Positions 53,172-59,828 of a stretch of DNA of 64,000 nt are shown here, piece after piece. Numbering within the stretch: the first letter of the stretch is position 1; the number at the start of each line of letters is the position of its first letter. Source of the DNA: UBA8337 sp965221415 (lineage in GTDB: Bacteria; Pseudomonadota; Alphaproteobacteria; RS24); NCBI GenBank assembly GCA_965221415.1, contig OZ244887.1, positions 434,001 to 498,000 of the forward strand. The letters run 5' to 3'. The translations under genes and the position numbers were made by a program. Below the pieces are notes generated by a model. That model was not told the origin of the DNA, did not search any database, and saw nothing but the letters and a program-made list of their open reading frames with translations.

Positions 53172-53902
53172 ACGGGCACGCCGCGTTTATCGCAGCCCTG
53201 CTCGACCCGTCGGTTGATGTGCCGTCGCATCTTGTGCATCCGCAGCGCGACAAAGATGCCGCCGCGCGCTTTGCCGTTTATCGCAATAATGTGGTGTTTT
53301 CGCTCAAGCAAAACCTGCGCGATGGATTTCCGTTGCTGCTTGCGTTGCTCGGCGATGAGACTTTCGATGCTTTGGCTGATGCTTATGTGCGGGCGCATCC
53401 GCCGCGCTCGCCGCTGATGTTTGCCTATGGCGATACGCTGGCCGATTTTGTGACAGATTTTGCGCCCTTGGGTGATGTGCCATATGCGGCTGATGTCGCA
53501 CGGCTTGATTATGCCTGCCGTGAAGTGGCACATGCGCGTGACCATGAAGCGGCACAAGATTTGGCTCTGGAGGATGCCGAAACGCAGTCTTTGCAGCTTG
53601 CATCGGCTTTGTGTGTGCTGCGTTCGGACTATGCGCTTTTTGACCTCTGGGCTTTTTTGGCCGATGCGACGGATGAAGTCGCCCCACCTGCGGATGTCTG
53701 CCTTGCGCAGTCTGTGATGATTTATCGCTTGCCTGATTACACAGTGCAGATGGTTGAATTGTCAGGTGGCGGTGCAGATTTTGTGACAGCACTGCAAACG
53801 GGTGCTAGTCTGGCGCATGCGGCAGAAGGCTTGGACGAAGAAAATATGACCACGCTGTTATCGATTATTTTGCAAGCGGGGTTGGTCACTGCCATCAAAT
53901 AA
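53168..53902 (+). CDS. bufC: DUF2063 partner protein of the DUF692 enzyme (BufC)
   Basis: A 244-residue protein whose first ~90 residues match DUF2063: AARFAVYRNNVVFSLKQNLRDGFPLLLALLGDETFDALADAYVRAHPP, then SPLMFAYGDTLADFV. The family is annotated as a putative DNA-binding domain. In RiPP clusters it acts instead as the partner that presents the precursor to the DUF692 enzyme, like MbnC. The C-terminal part is acidic and less conserved. GTG start overlapping bufB (GTGA) implies equal production of the two proteins. Confidence 0.88.
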   Translation: MNGHAAFIAALLDPSVDVPSHLVHPQRDKDAAARFAVYRNNVVFSLKQNLRDGFPLLLALLGDETFDALADAYVRAHPPRSPLMFAYGDTLADFVTDFAPLGDVPYAADVARLDYACREVAHARDHEAAQDLALEDAETQSLQLASALCVLRSDYALFDLWAFLADATDEVAPPADVCLAQSVMIYRLPDYTVQMVELSGGGADFVTALQTGASLAHAAEGLDEENMTTLLSIILQAGLVTAIK

Positions 53903-53916
53903 AAAGGAGAAAACAA

Positions 53917-54462
53917 ATGAATCTTATCAATCTTTATCGGACGGTGACAGGCCGTTTTGTTAGTCTGGCGGGCGACTGGTTGTTACCGCTAGGGGCGCGT
54001 TTTAGCTTTGCGGCTGTGCTGTTTGGCTATTATTGGGCATCGGCGATGACGAAATTCTCGGACGGGTTTTTCGGATTTCTAACGCCAACGATTAGTGCCT
54101 ATTATCAAATTCTGCCGACGGTAACAGAAGCGGCGGGGCATGATGTCAGTGCTGTGTCGTGGATTTTTGCACCGATTGTTCTGCTGGGCAGTTGGGCGGA
54201 GGTCGTTTTACCGATTCTTATCGTTGTTGGATTGTTCACCCGCGCGGCGGCTTTGGGGATGATTGGCTTTGTGATTGTGCAATCGCTGACCGATATTTAC
54301 GGTCATGGGGTGGATAGCACGGCGATTGGCGGATGGTTCGACCGCATTTCCGATTCTGTGATACTCGACCAGCGTTTGCTCTGGGTGCTTTTGTTCTCGA
54401 TATTGGTGGTGAAGGGCGCGGGTTGGTTGTCGCTTGATAGGCTGTTCAAAATCGACACATAA
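53917..54462 (+). CDS. DoxX-family membrane protein (BufD-like)
   Basis: A 181-residue protein with four hydrophobic segments, matching DoxX: FSFAAVLFGYYWASAMTKFSDGFFGF, then IVLLGSWAEVVLPILIVVGLFTRAAALGMIGFVIVQ, and a final pair near the C-terminus (LLWVLLFSILVVKGAGWLSLDRLF). DoxX proteins often close bufferin operons and are thought to supply an electron-transfer or membrane step; the exact reaction is unknown. AAAAAGGAG precedes the ATG 14 bases after bufC. The stop lies within the left arm of an inverted repeat. Confidence 0.88.
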   Translation: MNLINLYRTVTGRFVSLAGDWLLPLGARFSFAAVLFGYYWASAMTKFSDGFFGFLTPTISAYYQILPTVTEAAGHDVSAVSWIFAPIVLLGSWAEVVLPILIVVGLFTRAAALGMIGFVIVQSLTDIYGHGVDSTAIGGWFDRISDSVILDQRLLWVLLFSILVVKGAGWLSLDRLFKIDT

Positions 54463-54510
54463 TTATGCAAGTCTAGATTTGCATAATTGCAATATTGCAT
54501 ATTTGCAGCT
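54461..54510. repeat. Nested palindromes and four 8-bp repeats upstream of the LysR gene
   Basis: AATTATGCAA (54461-54470) and TTGCATAATT (54479-54488) are exact inverted copies. The right arm begins a run of four 8-bp units sharing TTGCA at 54479, 54487, 54495 and 54503 (TTGCATAA, TTGCAATA, TTGCATAT, TTGCAGCT). A perfect palindrome TGCAATATTGCA covers 54488-54499. The array ends 14 bases before the LysR start codon and is far richer in A/T than its surroundings. It is probably a binding region for the regulator or a nucleoid protein. Confidence 0.7.
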
Positions 54511-54524
54511 AATATATTGCGATT

Positions 54525-55460
54525 ATGAGGGATTTGGACTGGGATGATTTGCGGTTTTTCCTTGCTGTTGCGGCGGCGGGTAGTCTATCGGCTGCGGCGC
54601 GCGAGCTGAACGTCAACACCACCACTGTGTTGCGCCGTATTGGCAATTTGGAGACCGCGCTTGAGGTGCGGCTGTTTGAGCGTTTGCGCAGTGGTTATAC
54701 GTTGACGCAAGATGGCACGCGGCTGCTGCAATCGCTGGAGCCGGTTGATAATAGTCTGTCGTCGTTGCAACGCGATTTTCGGGCGGCATCGGGTGCGTTT
54801 CAAGGATTGGTGCGTGTCTCGGCGAGTGATGTGGTGGCTGGCAGCCTGATTGGGTCGGCAGTGCCGCAGTTTCTTAAAAATACGCCGAATGTGGCGTTGG
54901 ATATTATTACCGACCCGAGCCTTACGGGGCCGGGTGGTGCGCCGCGTGTTATGAATGTGCTACGCGATGTTGATATTGCGCTGCGTCTGGCGCGTCCGAC
55001 GCAGGGCGATATGTTGGCGCGTAAGTTGTGTGATGTCGCTTATGGTGTGTATGCGACGCCTGATTATGCGGCGCGATATGGTGAAATTGGGGCTTCGGGC
55101 GACCTTACGGGGCATCAGATTATTAGCTTTTCTGAAGAAGACCGTCCTTTGGGGCCGGTGTGGTGGCTGTCGCGGGCGGAAAAGAATGGCCAAGTGGTGA
55201 TGCGCTCGTCGAGTGTGGCGGTGCGCATGAGTGCGGTTATGGGGGGCGAGGCCTTGGCGGCTTTGCCTTGTTTTGTGGCCAATAATCAAGCGGGACTTGT
55301 GCAGCTTGTGGGGTCTGATTTGGTTGGCAATTTAGAATTATGGCTGCTGACACGGGCTGATTTGGCGCAGCTTGGGCATGTGCGCGCGGTGATGGATTTC
55401 CTCATTGAGCATGTAACGCAGCAGGTTGCGCGTCTGGCGGGGCACACGAAGAAAGCGTAA
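54525..55460 (+). CDS. LysR-family transcriptional regulator
   Basis: A 311-residue regulator. The N-terminal winged helix-turn-helix reads LRFFLAVAAAGSLSAAARELNVNTTTVLRRIGNLETALEVRLFERLRSGYTLTQDG, and a periplasmic-binding-like effector domain follows (~95-300). It belongs to the group with a DLDWDDLRFFLAV start found in many alphaproteobacteria. The effector is unknown. It follows the bufferin operon by 62 bp in the same direction, so it could control that operon or itself. It is also next to the leuA control region, which is an alternative target. Confidence 0.92.
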   Translation: MRDLDWDDLRFFLAVAAAGSLSAAARELNVNTTTVLRRIGNLETALEVRLFERLRSGYTLTQDGTRLLQSLEPVDNSLSSLQRDFRAASGAFQGLVRVSASDVVAGSLIGSAVPQFLKNTPNVALDIITDPSLTGPGGAPRVMNVLRDVDIALRLARPTQGDMLARKLCDVAYGVYATPDYAARYGEIGASGDLTGHQIISFSEEDRPLGPVWWLSRAEKNGQVVMRSSSVAVRMSAVMGGEALAALPCFVANNQAGLVQLVGSDLVGNLELWLLTRADLAQLGHVRAVMDFLIEHVTQQVARLAGHTKKA

Positions 55461-55475
55461 GAACGCGGAAAGTGC

Positions 55476-55504
55476 TTGCCATGGCTGTTTTGCTTGGATA
55501 AACA
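55476..55504 (+). promoter_or_regulatory. Predicted promoter of the leuA leader transcript
   Basis: TTGCCA at 55476-55481 and TAAACA at 55499-55504 are separated by 17 bp. A start near 55511 would place the palindrome at 55510 across the first transcribed bases and the leader peptide 45 bases downstream. Confidence 0.4.
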
Positions 55505-55509
55505 AAGGT

Positions 55510-55526
55510 ATGGGAATGATTCCCAT
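55510..55526. promoter_or_regulatory. 17-bp perfect palindrome, possible operator
   Basis: ATGGGAATGATTCCCAT has 8-bp arms around a single central base, too tight for an RNA hairpin but ideal for a dimeric DNA-binding protein. It lies at the predicted transcription start of the leuA leader, 50 bases after the LysR gene. The cognate regulator is unknown. Confidence 0.5.
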
Positions 55527-55556
55527 GACTTAAGGTGCAACAAAGTGAGATGATAG

Positions 55557-55673
55557 ATGTCTGTTAACGCCATCATCGCGAATAATGTGAATCAGCTGCC
55601 GATTGGCGGGCAGGTTTATGCGCGCGCATCATCGCCTTGCACGCTCACGACCCTTCTCCTTACCTGCCTCTGA
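55557..55673 (+). CDS. Leucine-rich leader peptide of leuA
   Basis: A 38-residue frame starting ATG at 55557 and ending TGA at 55671. The last eleven residues are CTLTTLLLTCL: five leucines, encoded by CTC and CTT codons (55644, 55653, 55656, 55659, 55668). Leucine-rich leader peptides in front of leuA sense leucyl-tRNA supply through ribosome stalling. The early part has no such bias. AAGTGAGATGATAG precedes the start. The stop codon lies inside one arm of the regulatory helix described in the next entry. Confidence 0.7.
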   Translation: MSVNAIIANNVNQLPIGGQVYARASSPCTLTTLLLTCL

Positions 55674-55748
55674 GATCGGACAGGCCATGCTAGGCGCGTT
55701 CTCAGGGGATAAAGGAAACATGAGTGACGGCTATAATGCCTTTGAGAA
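55667..55748 (+). promoter_or_regulatory. Alternative RNA helices forming a leuA attenuator
   Basis: Bases 55700-55708 (TCTCAGGGG) can pair with 55667-55675 (CCTCTGAGA), nine pairs with one G-U, which overlaps the leader stop codon. Bases 55699-55708 can instead pair with 55739-55748 (CCTTTGAGAA), ten pairs with two G-U, which covers most of the leuA ribosome site GAAGGA (55745-55750). The two helices are mutually exclusive. No T run follows, so control of translation is more likely than termination. Confidence 0.5.
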
Positions 55749-55764
55749 GGATGATACAAAATGA
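55720..55764 (+). CDS. 14-codon frame overlapping the leuA start
   Basis: ATG at 55720 with AAAGGA at 55711-55716 opens a frame of 14 codons (MSDGYNAFEKDDTK). Its TGA at 55762 overlaps the leuA ATG (ATGA). It lies in the loop and right arm of the helix that would hide the leuA ribosome site, so translating it would open that helix. It may be a coupling frame rather than a functional peptide. Evidence is position only. Confidence 0.3.
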   Translation: MSDGYNAFEKDDTK

Positions 55765-57329
55765 CGAATTCAATGAAACAAACAGGTAACGCAAAAGACC
55801 GCGTTTATATTTTCGATACAACATTGCGCGATGGCGAGCAGTCGCCGGGCGCGTCTATGACGTTGGAAGAAAAGCTACAAATCGCCGAATTGCTGGACGC
55901 GATGGGTGTCGATATTATCGAGGCGGGCTTCCCGATAGCGTCTAATGGCGATTTTGAAAGTGTGATGGAAGTTGCCAAATTGGTAAAGAGCGCGCAGGTG
56001 TGTGGGCTTGCACGGGCGGGCGAGAAAGATATCGACCGCGCTGGCGAGGCGTTGAAACATGCCAAGAACCCGCGCCTTCATACGTTTATTTCGACCAGTC
56101 CTGTGCATATGAAGCACAAATTGCAAATGGAGCCTGCTGATGTCATGGAGGCGGTTGCGTTTTCGGTTTCACGGGCGCGCAATTTTACGGATAATGTAGA
56201 ATGGTCGCCAGAGGATGCCACGCGCACCGACCGCGATTTTCTGTGCGCCACGGTCGAGACGGCGATTAAGGCGGGCGCGAAAACGGTTAATATTCCCGAC
56301 ACGGTTGGCTATACCATGCCGCAGGAGTATTTTGATATTATCACCATGTTGCGTGAGCGCGTGCCGAATATCGACAAGGCGGTTATCTCGACCCATTGCC
56401 ACAATGATTTGGGACTGGCGGTGGCTAATTCTTTGGCAGCTGTTCAGGCGGGGGCGCGTCAGGTTGAGTGTACCATTAACGGCTTGGGCGAGCGCGCTGG
56501 CAATGCGGCGTTGGAAGAAATCGTCATGGCGTTGAATGTGCGCCATGATTTAATGCCGCAATGGAGCAATATTGAGACCACAATGCTGTCGCGAGCCTCT
56601 AAACTGGTGTCATCGGTAACGGCGTTTCCAGTGCAGTATAATAAAGCGGTTGTCGGCCAAAATGCTTTTGCCCATGAAAGCGGTATCCATCAGGATGGTA
56701 TGTTGAAGAACAATCAGACGTACGAGATTATGACGCCAGAAAGCGTCGGCATTTCGCAGACTTCGCTAGTGATGGGCAAACATTCGGGTCGCCATGCGTT
56801 CCGCGAGAAAATCAAAACGCTGGGCTATGAGTTGGGCGACAATCAGCTGCAAGAAGCGTTTACCCGCTTCAAAGATTTGGCGGATATTAAGAAGCATGTG
56901 TTTGATGATGATATTATCGCGCTGGTCGATGACGAGGTGGCCAAGGGGATTGACCGTATTAAACTGGTGAGTCTGCGGGTTATTGCTGGTTCTGAAGGGC
57001 CACAAGAGGCGACATTGTCGCTGAGCATTGATGGTGAGACATCCGAGGTGAGCAGCACGGGCGATGGGCCAGTTGATGCGACGTTTAATGCGATTCATGC
57101 TCTGTTTCCGCACGATGCTGAGTTGCAATTATATCAGGTGCATGCGGTGACGGAAGGTACGGATGCGCAAGCTGAGGTGAGCGTGCGTTTGGAAGAAAAT
57201 GGCAAAACTGTCATTGGTCGTGCAGCGAACACGGATACACTGGTTGCTTCGGCGCGTGCGTATTTGAGTGCCTTGAACAAATTATTGATTAAACGAGAGA
57301 AGCAGGCGCCAGATTCACTGACGGCCTGA
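55761..57329 (+). CDS. leuA: 2-isopropylmalate synthase
   Basis: A 522-residue enzyme that starts the leucine branch by joining acetyl-CoA and 2-ketoisovalerate. The TIM-barrel signature is IFDTTLRDGEQSPGASMT, the metal-binding HCHNDLG follows at about residue 213, and CTINGLGERAGNAALEEIVMAL completes the active site. Residues ~395-515 form the regulatory domain that binds leucine (LSLSIDGETSEVSSTGDGPVDATFNAI). GAAGGA precedes the ATG. It depends on 2-ketoisovalerate from the ilv operon 6 kb upstream. The leader frame and helices in front suggest leucine-dependent attenuation. Confidence 0.97.
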   Translation: MTNSMKQTGNAKDRVYIFDTTLRDGEQSPGASMTLEEKLQIAELLDAMGVDIIEAGFPIASNGDFESVMEVAKLVKSAQVCGLARAGEKDIDRAGEALKHAKNPRLHTFISTSPVHMKHKLQMEPADVMEAVAFSVSRARNFTDNVEWSPEDATRTDRDFLCATVETAIKAGAKTVNIPDTVGYTMPQEYFDIITMLRERVPNIDKAVISTHCHNDLGLAVANSLAAVQAGARQVECTINGLGERAGNAALEEIVMALNVRHDLMPQWSNIETTMLSRASKLVSSVTAFPVQYNKAVVGQNAFAHESGIHQDGMLKNNQTYEIMTPESVGISQTSLVMGKHSGRHAFREKIKTLGYELGDNQLQEAFTRFKDLADIKKHVFDDDIIALVDDEVAKGIDRIKLVSLRVIAGSEGPQEATLSLSIDGETSEVSSTGDGPVDATFNAIHALFPHDAELQLYQVHAVTEGTDAQAEVSVRLEENGKTVIGRAANTDTLVASARAYLSALNKLLIKREKQAPDSLTA

Positions 57330-57356
57330 TGCGAGAAGAGAACCGGAGGAAGAACA

Positions 57357-58397
57357 ATGTTGAATATATTGCTAGCGATGTTTTCAGCCGATATGGCGAT
57401 TGACCTGGGAACGGCGAATACACTGGTCTATGTGAAAGGTCGTGGCATTGTTCTTAACGAACCATCCGTGGTTGCGATTATTGAGCAAAATGGGCGCAAC
57501 CGTGTGCTTGCTGTGGGCGATGAGGCCAAGATGATGCTCGGGCGTACGCCGGGTAATATCAAGGCTATTCGTCCGATGCGAGATGGGGTGATTGCTGATT
57601 TTGATGTAACGGAAGAAATGATTAAGCATTTTATTCGTAAGGTTCATAATCGGCGGTCATTTGCCAATCCGCAGATTGTCGTTTGCGTGCCATCGGGAGC
57701 GACGGCTGTTGAGCGTCGCGCTATCCAAGAGAGTGCGATGTCGGCGGGCGCGCGTCGGGTGTTTCTGATTGAAGAGCCGATGGCGGCGGCTATCGGTGCT
57801 GGATTGCCAGTGACCGAGCCGACGGGCTCGATGGTCATTGATATTGGCGGCGGCACAACCGAGGTGGCCGTGTTGTCGCTTGGGGGCATTGTGTATTCGC
57901 GTTCGGTGCGGGTTGGCGGTGATAAAATGGATGAGGCGATTATCGCTCATATTCGCCGCAATCATAATCTGCTCATTGGTGAATCGAGTGCTGAACGGAT
58001 TAAGAAAGAGGTTGGCTCGGCGATGATGGCACCGGGCGAAGAGGGCGATTCTGTCAATATTAAGGGGCGCGATTTGATGAATGGTGTGCCGCGCGAAGTG
58101 ACGATTACCCAGCGCGAGATTGTTGAAAGTCTGGCCGAGCCAGTCGGGGCGATTGTGGAGGCGGTTAAAGTCGCGTTGGAAGCAACGCCGCCTGAATTGG
58201 CTGCCGATATTGTTGATAAGGGCATTGTGATGACCGGCGGCGGTGGTTTGCTGCATAATTTGGACGCATATTTGCGCGAGGCAACAGGTCTGCCTGTGTC
58301 GATTGCAGATGAAGCATTGTCGTGCGTTGTATTGGGGACAGGCCGTGCGCTTGAACATATCAAAACAATGAAGCACGTGCTTTCTGCTGCATATTAA
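57357..58397 (+). CDS. mreB: Rod shape-determining protein MreB
   Basis: A 346-residue bacterial actin organising lateral wall synthesis. Phosphate 1 is MAIDLGTANTLVYVKGRGIVLNEPSVVAI, phosphate 2 is MVIDIGGGTTEVAVLSLGG, and IVMTGGGGLLHNLDAYLREATGLPV is the adenosine motif. A hydrophobic N-terminus (MLNILLAMF) can insert in the membrane. ACCGGAGGAAG precedes the ATG. It heads mreB-mreC-mreD-mrdA-rodA and implies a rod-shaped cell. Confidence 0.98.
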   Translation: MLNILLAMFSADMAIDLGTANTLVYVKGRGIVLNEPSVVAIIEQNGRNRVLAVGDEAKMMLGRTPGNIKAIRPMRDGVIADFDVTEEMIKHFIRKVHNRRSFANPQIVVCVPSGATAVERRAIQESAMSAGARRVFLIEEPMAAAIGAGLPVTEPTGSMVIDIGGGTTEVAVLSLGGIVYSRSVRVGGDKMDEAIIAHIRRNHNLLIGESSAERIKKEVGSAMMAPGEEGDSVNIKGRDLMNGVPREVTITQREIVESLAEPVGAIVEAVKVALEATPPELAADIVDKGIVMTGGGGLLHNLDAYLREATGLPVSIADEALSCVVLGTGRALEHIKTMKHVLSAAY

Positions 58398-58419
58398 GGC
58401 CGCGCGTTAAGGGGTTGGT

Positions 58420-59310
58420 TTGGCGAAGTTAAGTGGTAGCAAAAGTGAGACACGCTTTGTCAGCGCGGCGGGCATTGCTATTTTGTGTGTGTTTATTGCT
58501 GTGCTGTTTTTGTTTTTGCTGCCGCGCGATGACCCGCGTGTTGAGCGATTGCGTCAGGCCACATTCGATATTGTTTCACCGATTATAGATGTGCTGGCAA
58601 GCCCGCTGCTTGCGATACGCGATGTGGGGCGCGATACTTTAAAGATTGGTGTTCTGAAAGCCGATAATACGCGCTTGCAGGAAGAAAACAAAAAGCTGCG
58701 CCTTGAGTTGACTGAATTGATGCAAGCGCGGTTTTTGATGCAGCAATATCGCTCGCTGCTGACATTGCCGTCCGAGCCGCAGTTTGAAATGATACCTGTG
58801 CGTGTGGTGGCGGACCCATCTAGCCCGTTCGTGCAAACATTGGTGGCCAATGGTGGCAAAGATGCGGGCATTGAGCCGGGCTTGGCCGTCATGGGGACGA
58901 ACGGGGTTATCGGGCGGGTGATTTCAAGCGGGGCGAACTCGTCGCGGATTCTTTTGCTGACCGATTTTAATAGCAATATTCCGGTGGTGGCATTGTCGAG
59001 CGATGTGCATGCGATTTTGTCGGGACGCAATAATGATAAATTGGAATTGCAGTTTTTGCCGCGTAAGGCGCAGATTAAAGATGGCGATATGCTGGTGACA
59101 TCGGGGCGCGGGGGGCAAATCCCGATAGGGCTGCCAGTTGGTATTGCAAAACGTGCGGATGATGAGGGCGCGACCACGGTCGAGCTACTCGATGATGTGC
59201 GCGAGCTTATTCATGTGCGGATTGTCAAAGTGGCGGCGCGTGAAACACCACCTGAGACCAATCGCCCGATTATCAACGCGCAATCTGGTTCGGAGCGCAA
59301 AAACCCATGA
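58420..59310 (+). CDS. mreC: Rod shape-determining protein MreC
   Basis: A 296-residue bitopic protein linking MreB to the PBP2-RodA synthase. One membrane segment (GIAILCVFIAVLFLFLLP) is followed by a coiled coil (LKADNTRLQEENKKLRLELTELMQ). Two beta domains come next, including VANGGKDAGIEPGLAVMGTNGVIGRVI and SGRGGQIPIGLPVG. The start is a TTG at 58420 with AAGGGG at 58408-58413; I see no ATG that would keep the membrane anchor. The end overlaps mreD by 4 bp. Confidence 0.94.
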   Translation: MAKLSGSKSETRFVSAAGIAILCVFIAVLFLFLLPRDDPRVERLRQATFDIVSPIIDVLASPLLAIRDVGRDTLKIGVLKADNTRLQEENKKLRLELTELMQARFLMQQYRSLLTLPSEPQFEMIPVRVVADPSSPFVQTLVANGGKDAGIEPGLAVMGTNGVIGRVISSGANSSRILLLTDFNSNIPVVALSSDVHAILSGRNNDKLELQFLPRKAQIKDGDMLVTSGRGGQIPIGLPVGIAKRADDEGATTVELLDDVRELIHVRIVKVAARETPPETNRPIINAQSGSERKNP

Positions 59311-59828
59311 GTATTTTTCAGCGTCAGCAAGCGGATGAACGCGTATTTGTGGCAGCGCCTTATGTTGTGGCCATCTTGTTTATTTTGATGGGCGCGCTAC
59401 CTGTCGGATTTTTCTGGAGCGTCCATTTAGAGCTTGGGCTGTTTTTTGTGCCGCTATTTTTTATCGCGTTGACGGCAGAGAGTGATTTTACGCCGTTTGG
59501 TATTATCGCCTTGGGGCTTTTTAATGACATGCTGAGTGAGACGCCGTTCGGCTATTGGGGCTTTATGTTTTGCATGTTTTATCTGTTTGCGATGGGACAG
59601 AAAAATGTTCTGCAAAACGCCACTTGGATGTCGCATTGGGTTAGTTTTTTCATCCTGTGCATATTGACGTATTTTTCTGGTTATCTGGTCGCGCTTATGC
59701 GCAGCGATATGAGCGTGGGGTTTGGGGCGTATTTTCTTTCTGTCATGGTGACGGGGCTATGCTTTCCGCTGCTTTACTTGCCGCTGACATGGATGAGTAA
59801 CCGCACTGTTTTTCAGGAGCGCGTGTAA
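59307..59828 (+). CDS. mreD: Rod shape-determining protein MreD
   Basis: A 173-residue inner-membrane protein with about five hydrophobic segments (for example VAILFILMGALPVGFFW and FFILCILTYFSGYLVALM). Sequence conservation of MreD is low; FGIIALGLFNDMLSETPFGYWGF resembles the usual central block. Together with MreC it regulates PBP2-RodA activity. Its position between mreC and mrdA with overlaps on both sides supports the call. Confidence 0.9.
   Translation: MSIFQRQQADERVFVAAPYVVAILFILMGALPVGFFWSVHLELGLFFVPLFFIALTAESDFTPFGIIALGLFNDMLSETPFGYWGFMFCMFYLFAMGQKNVLQNATWMSHWVSFFILCILTYFSGYLVALMRSDMSVGFGAYFLSVMVTGLCFPLLYLPLTWMSNRTVFQERV

Noticed and set aside
54479..54510. Tandem TTGCA units as a CRISPR array
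   Set aside because: The units are only 8 bp with no spacers and no cas genes nearby.
55732..55737. Exact TATAAT as a leuA promoter -10 box
   Set aside because: No -35 sequence lies at a proper distance. It falls inside the leader structure just before the leuA start.
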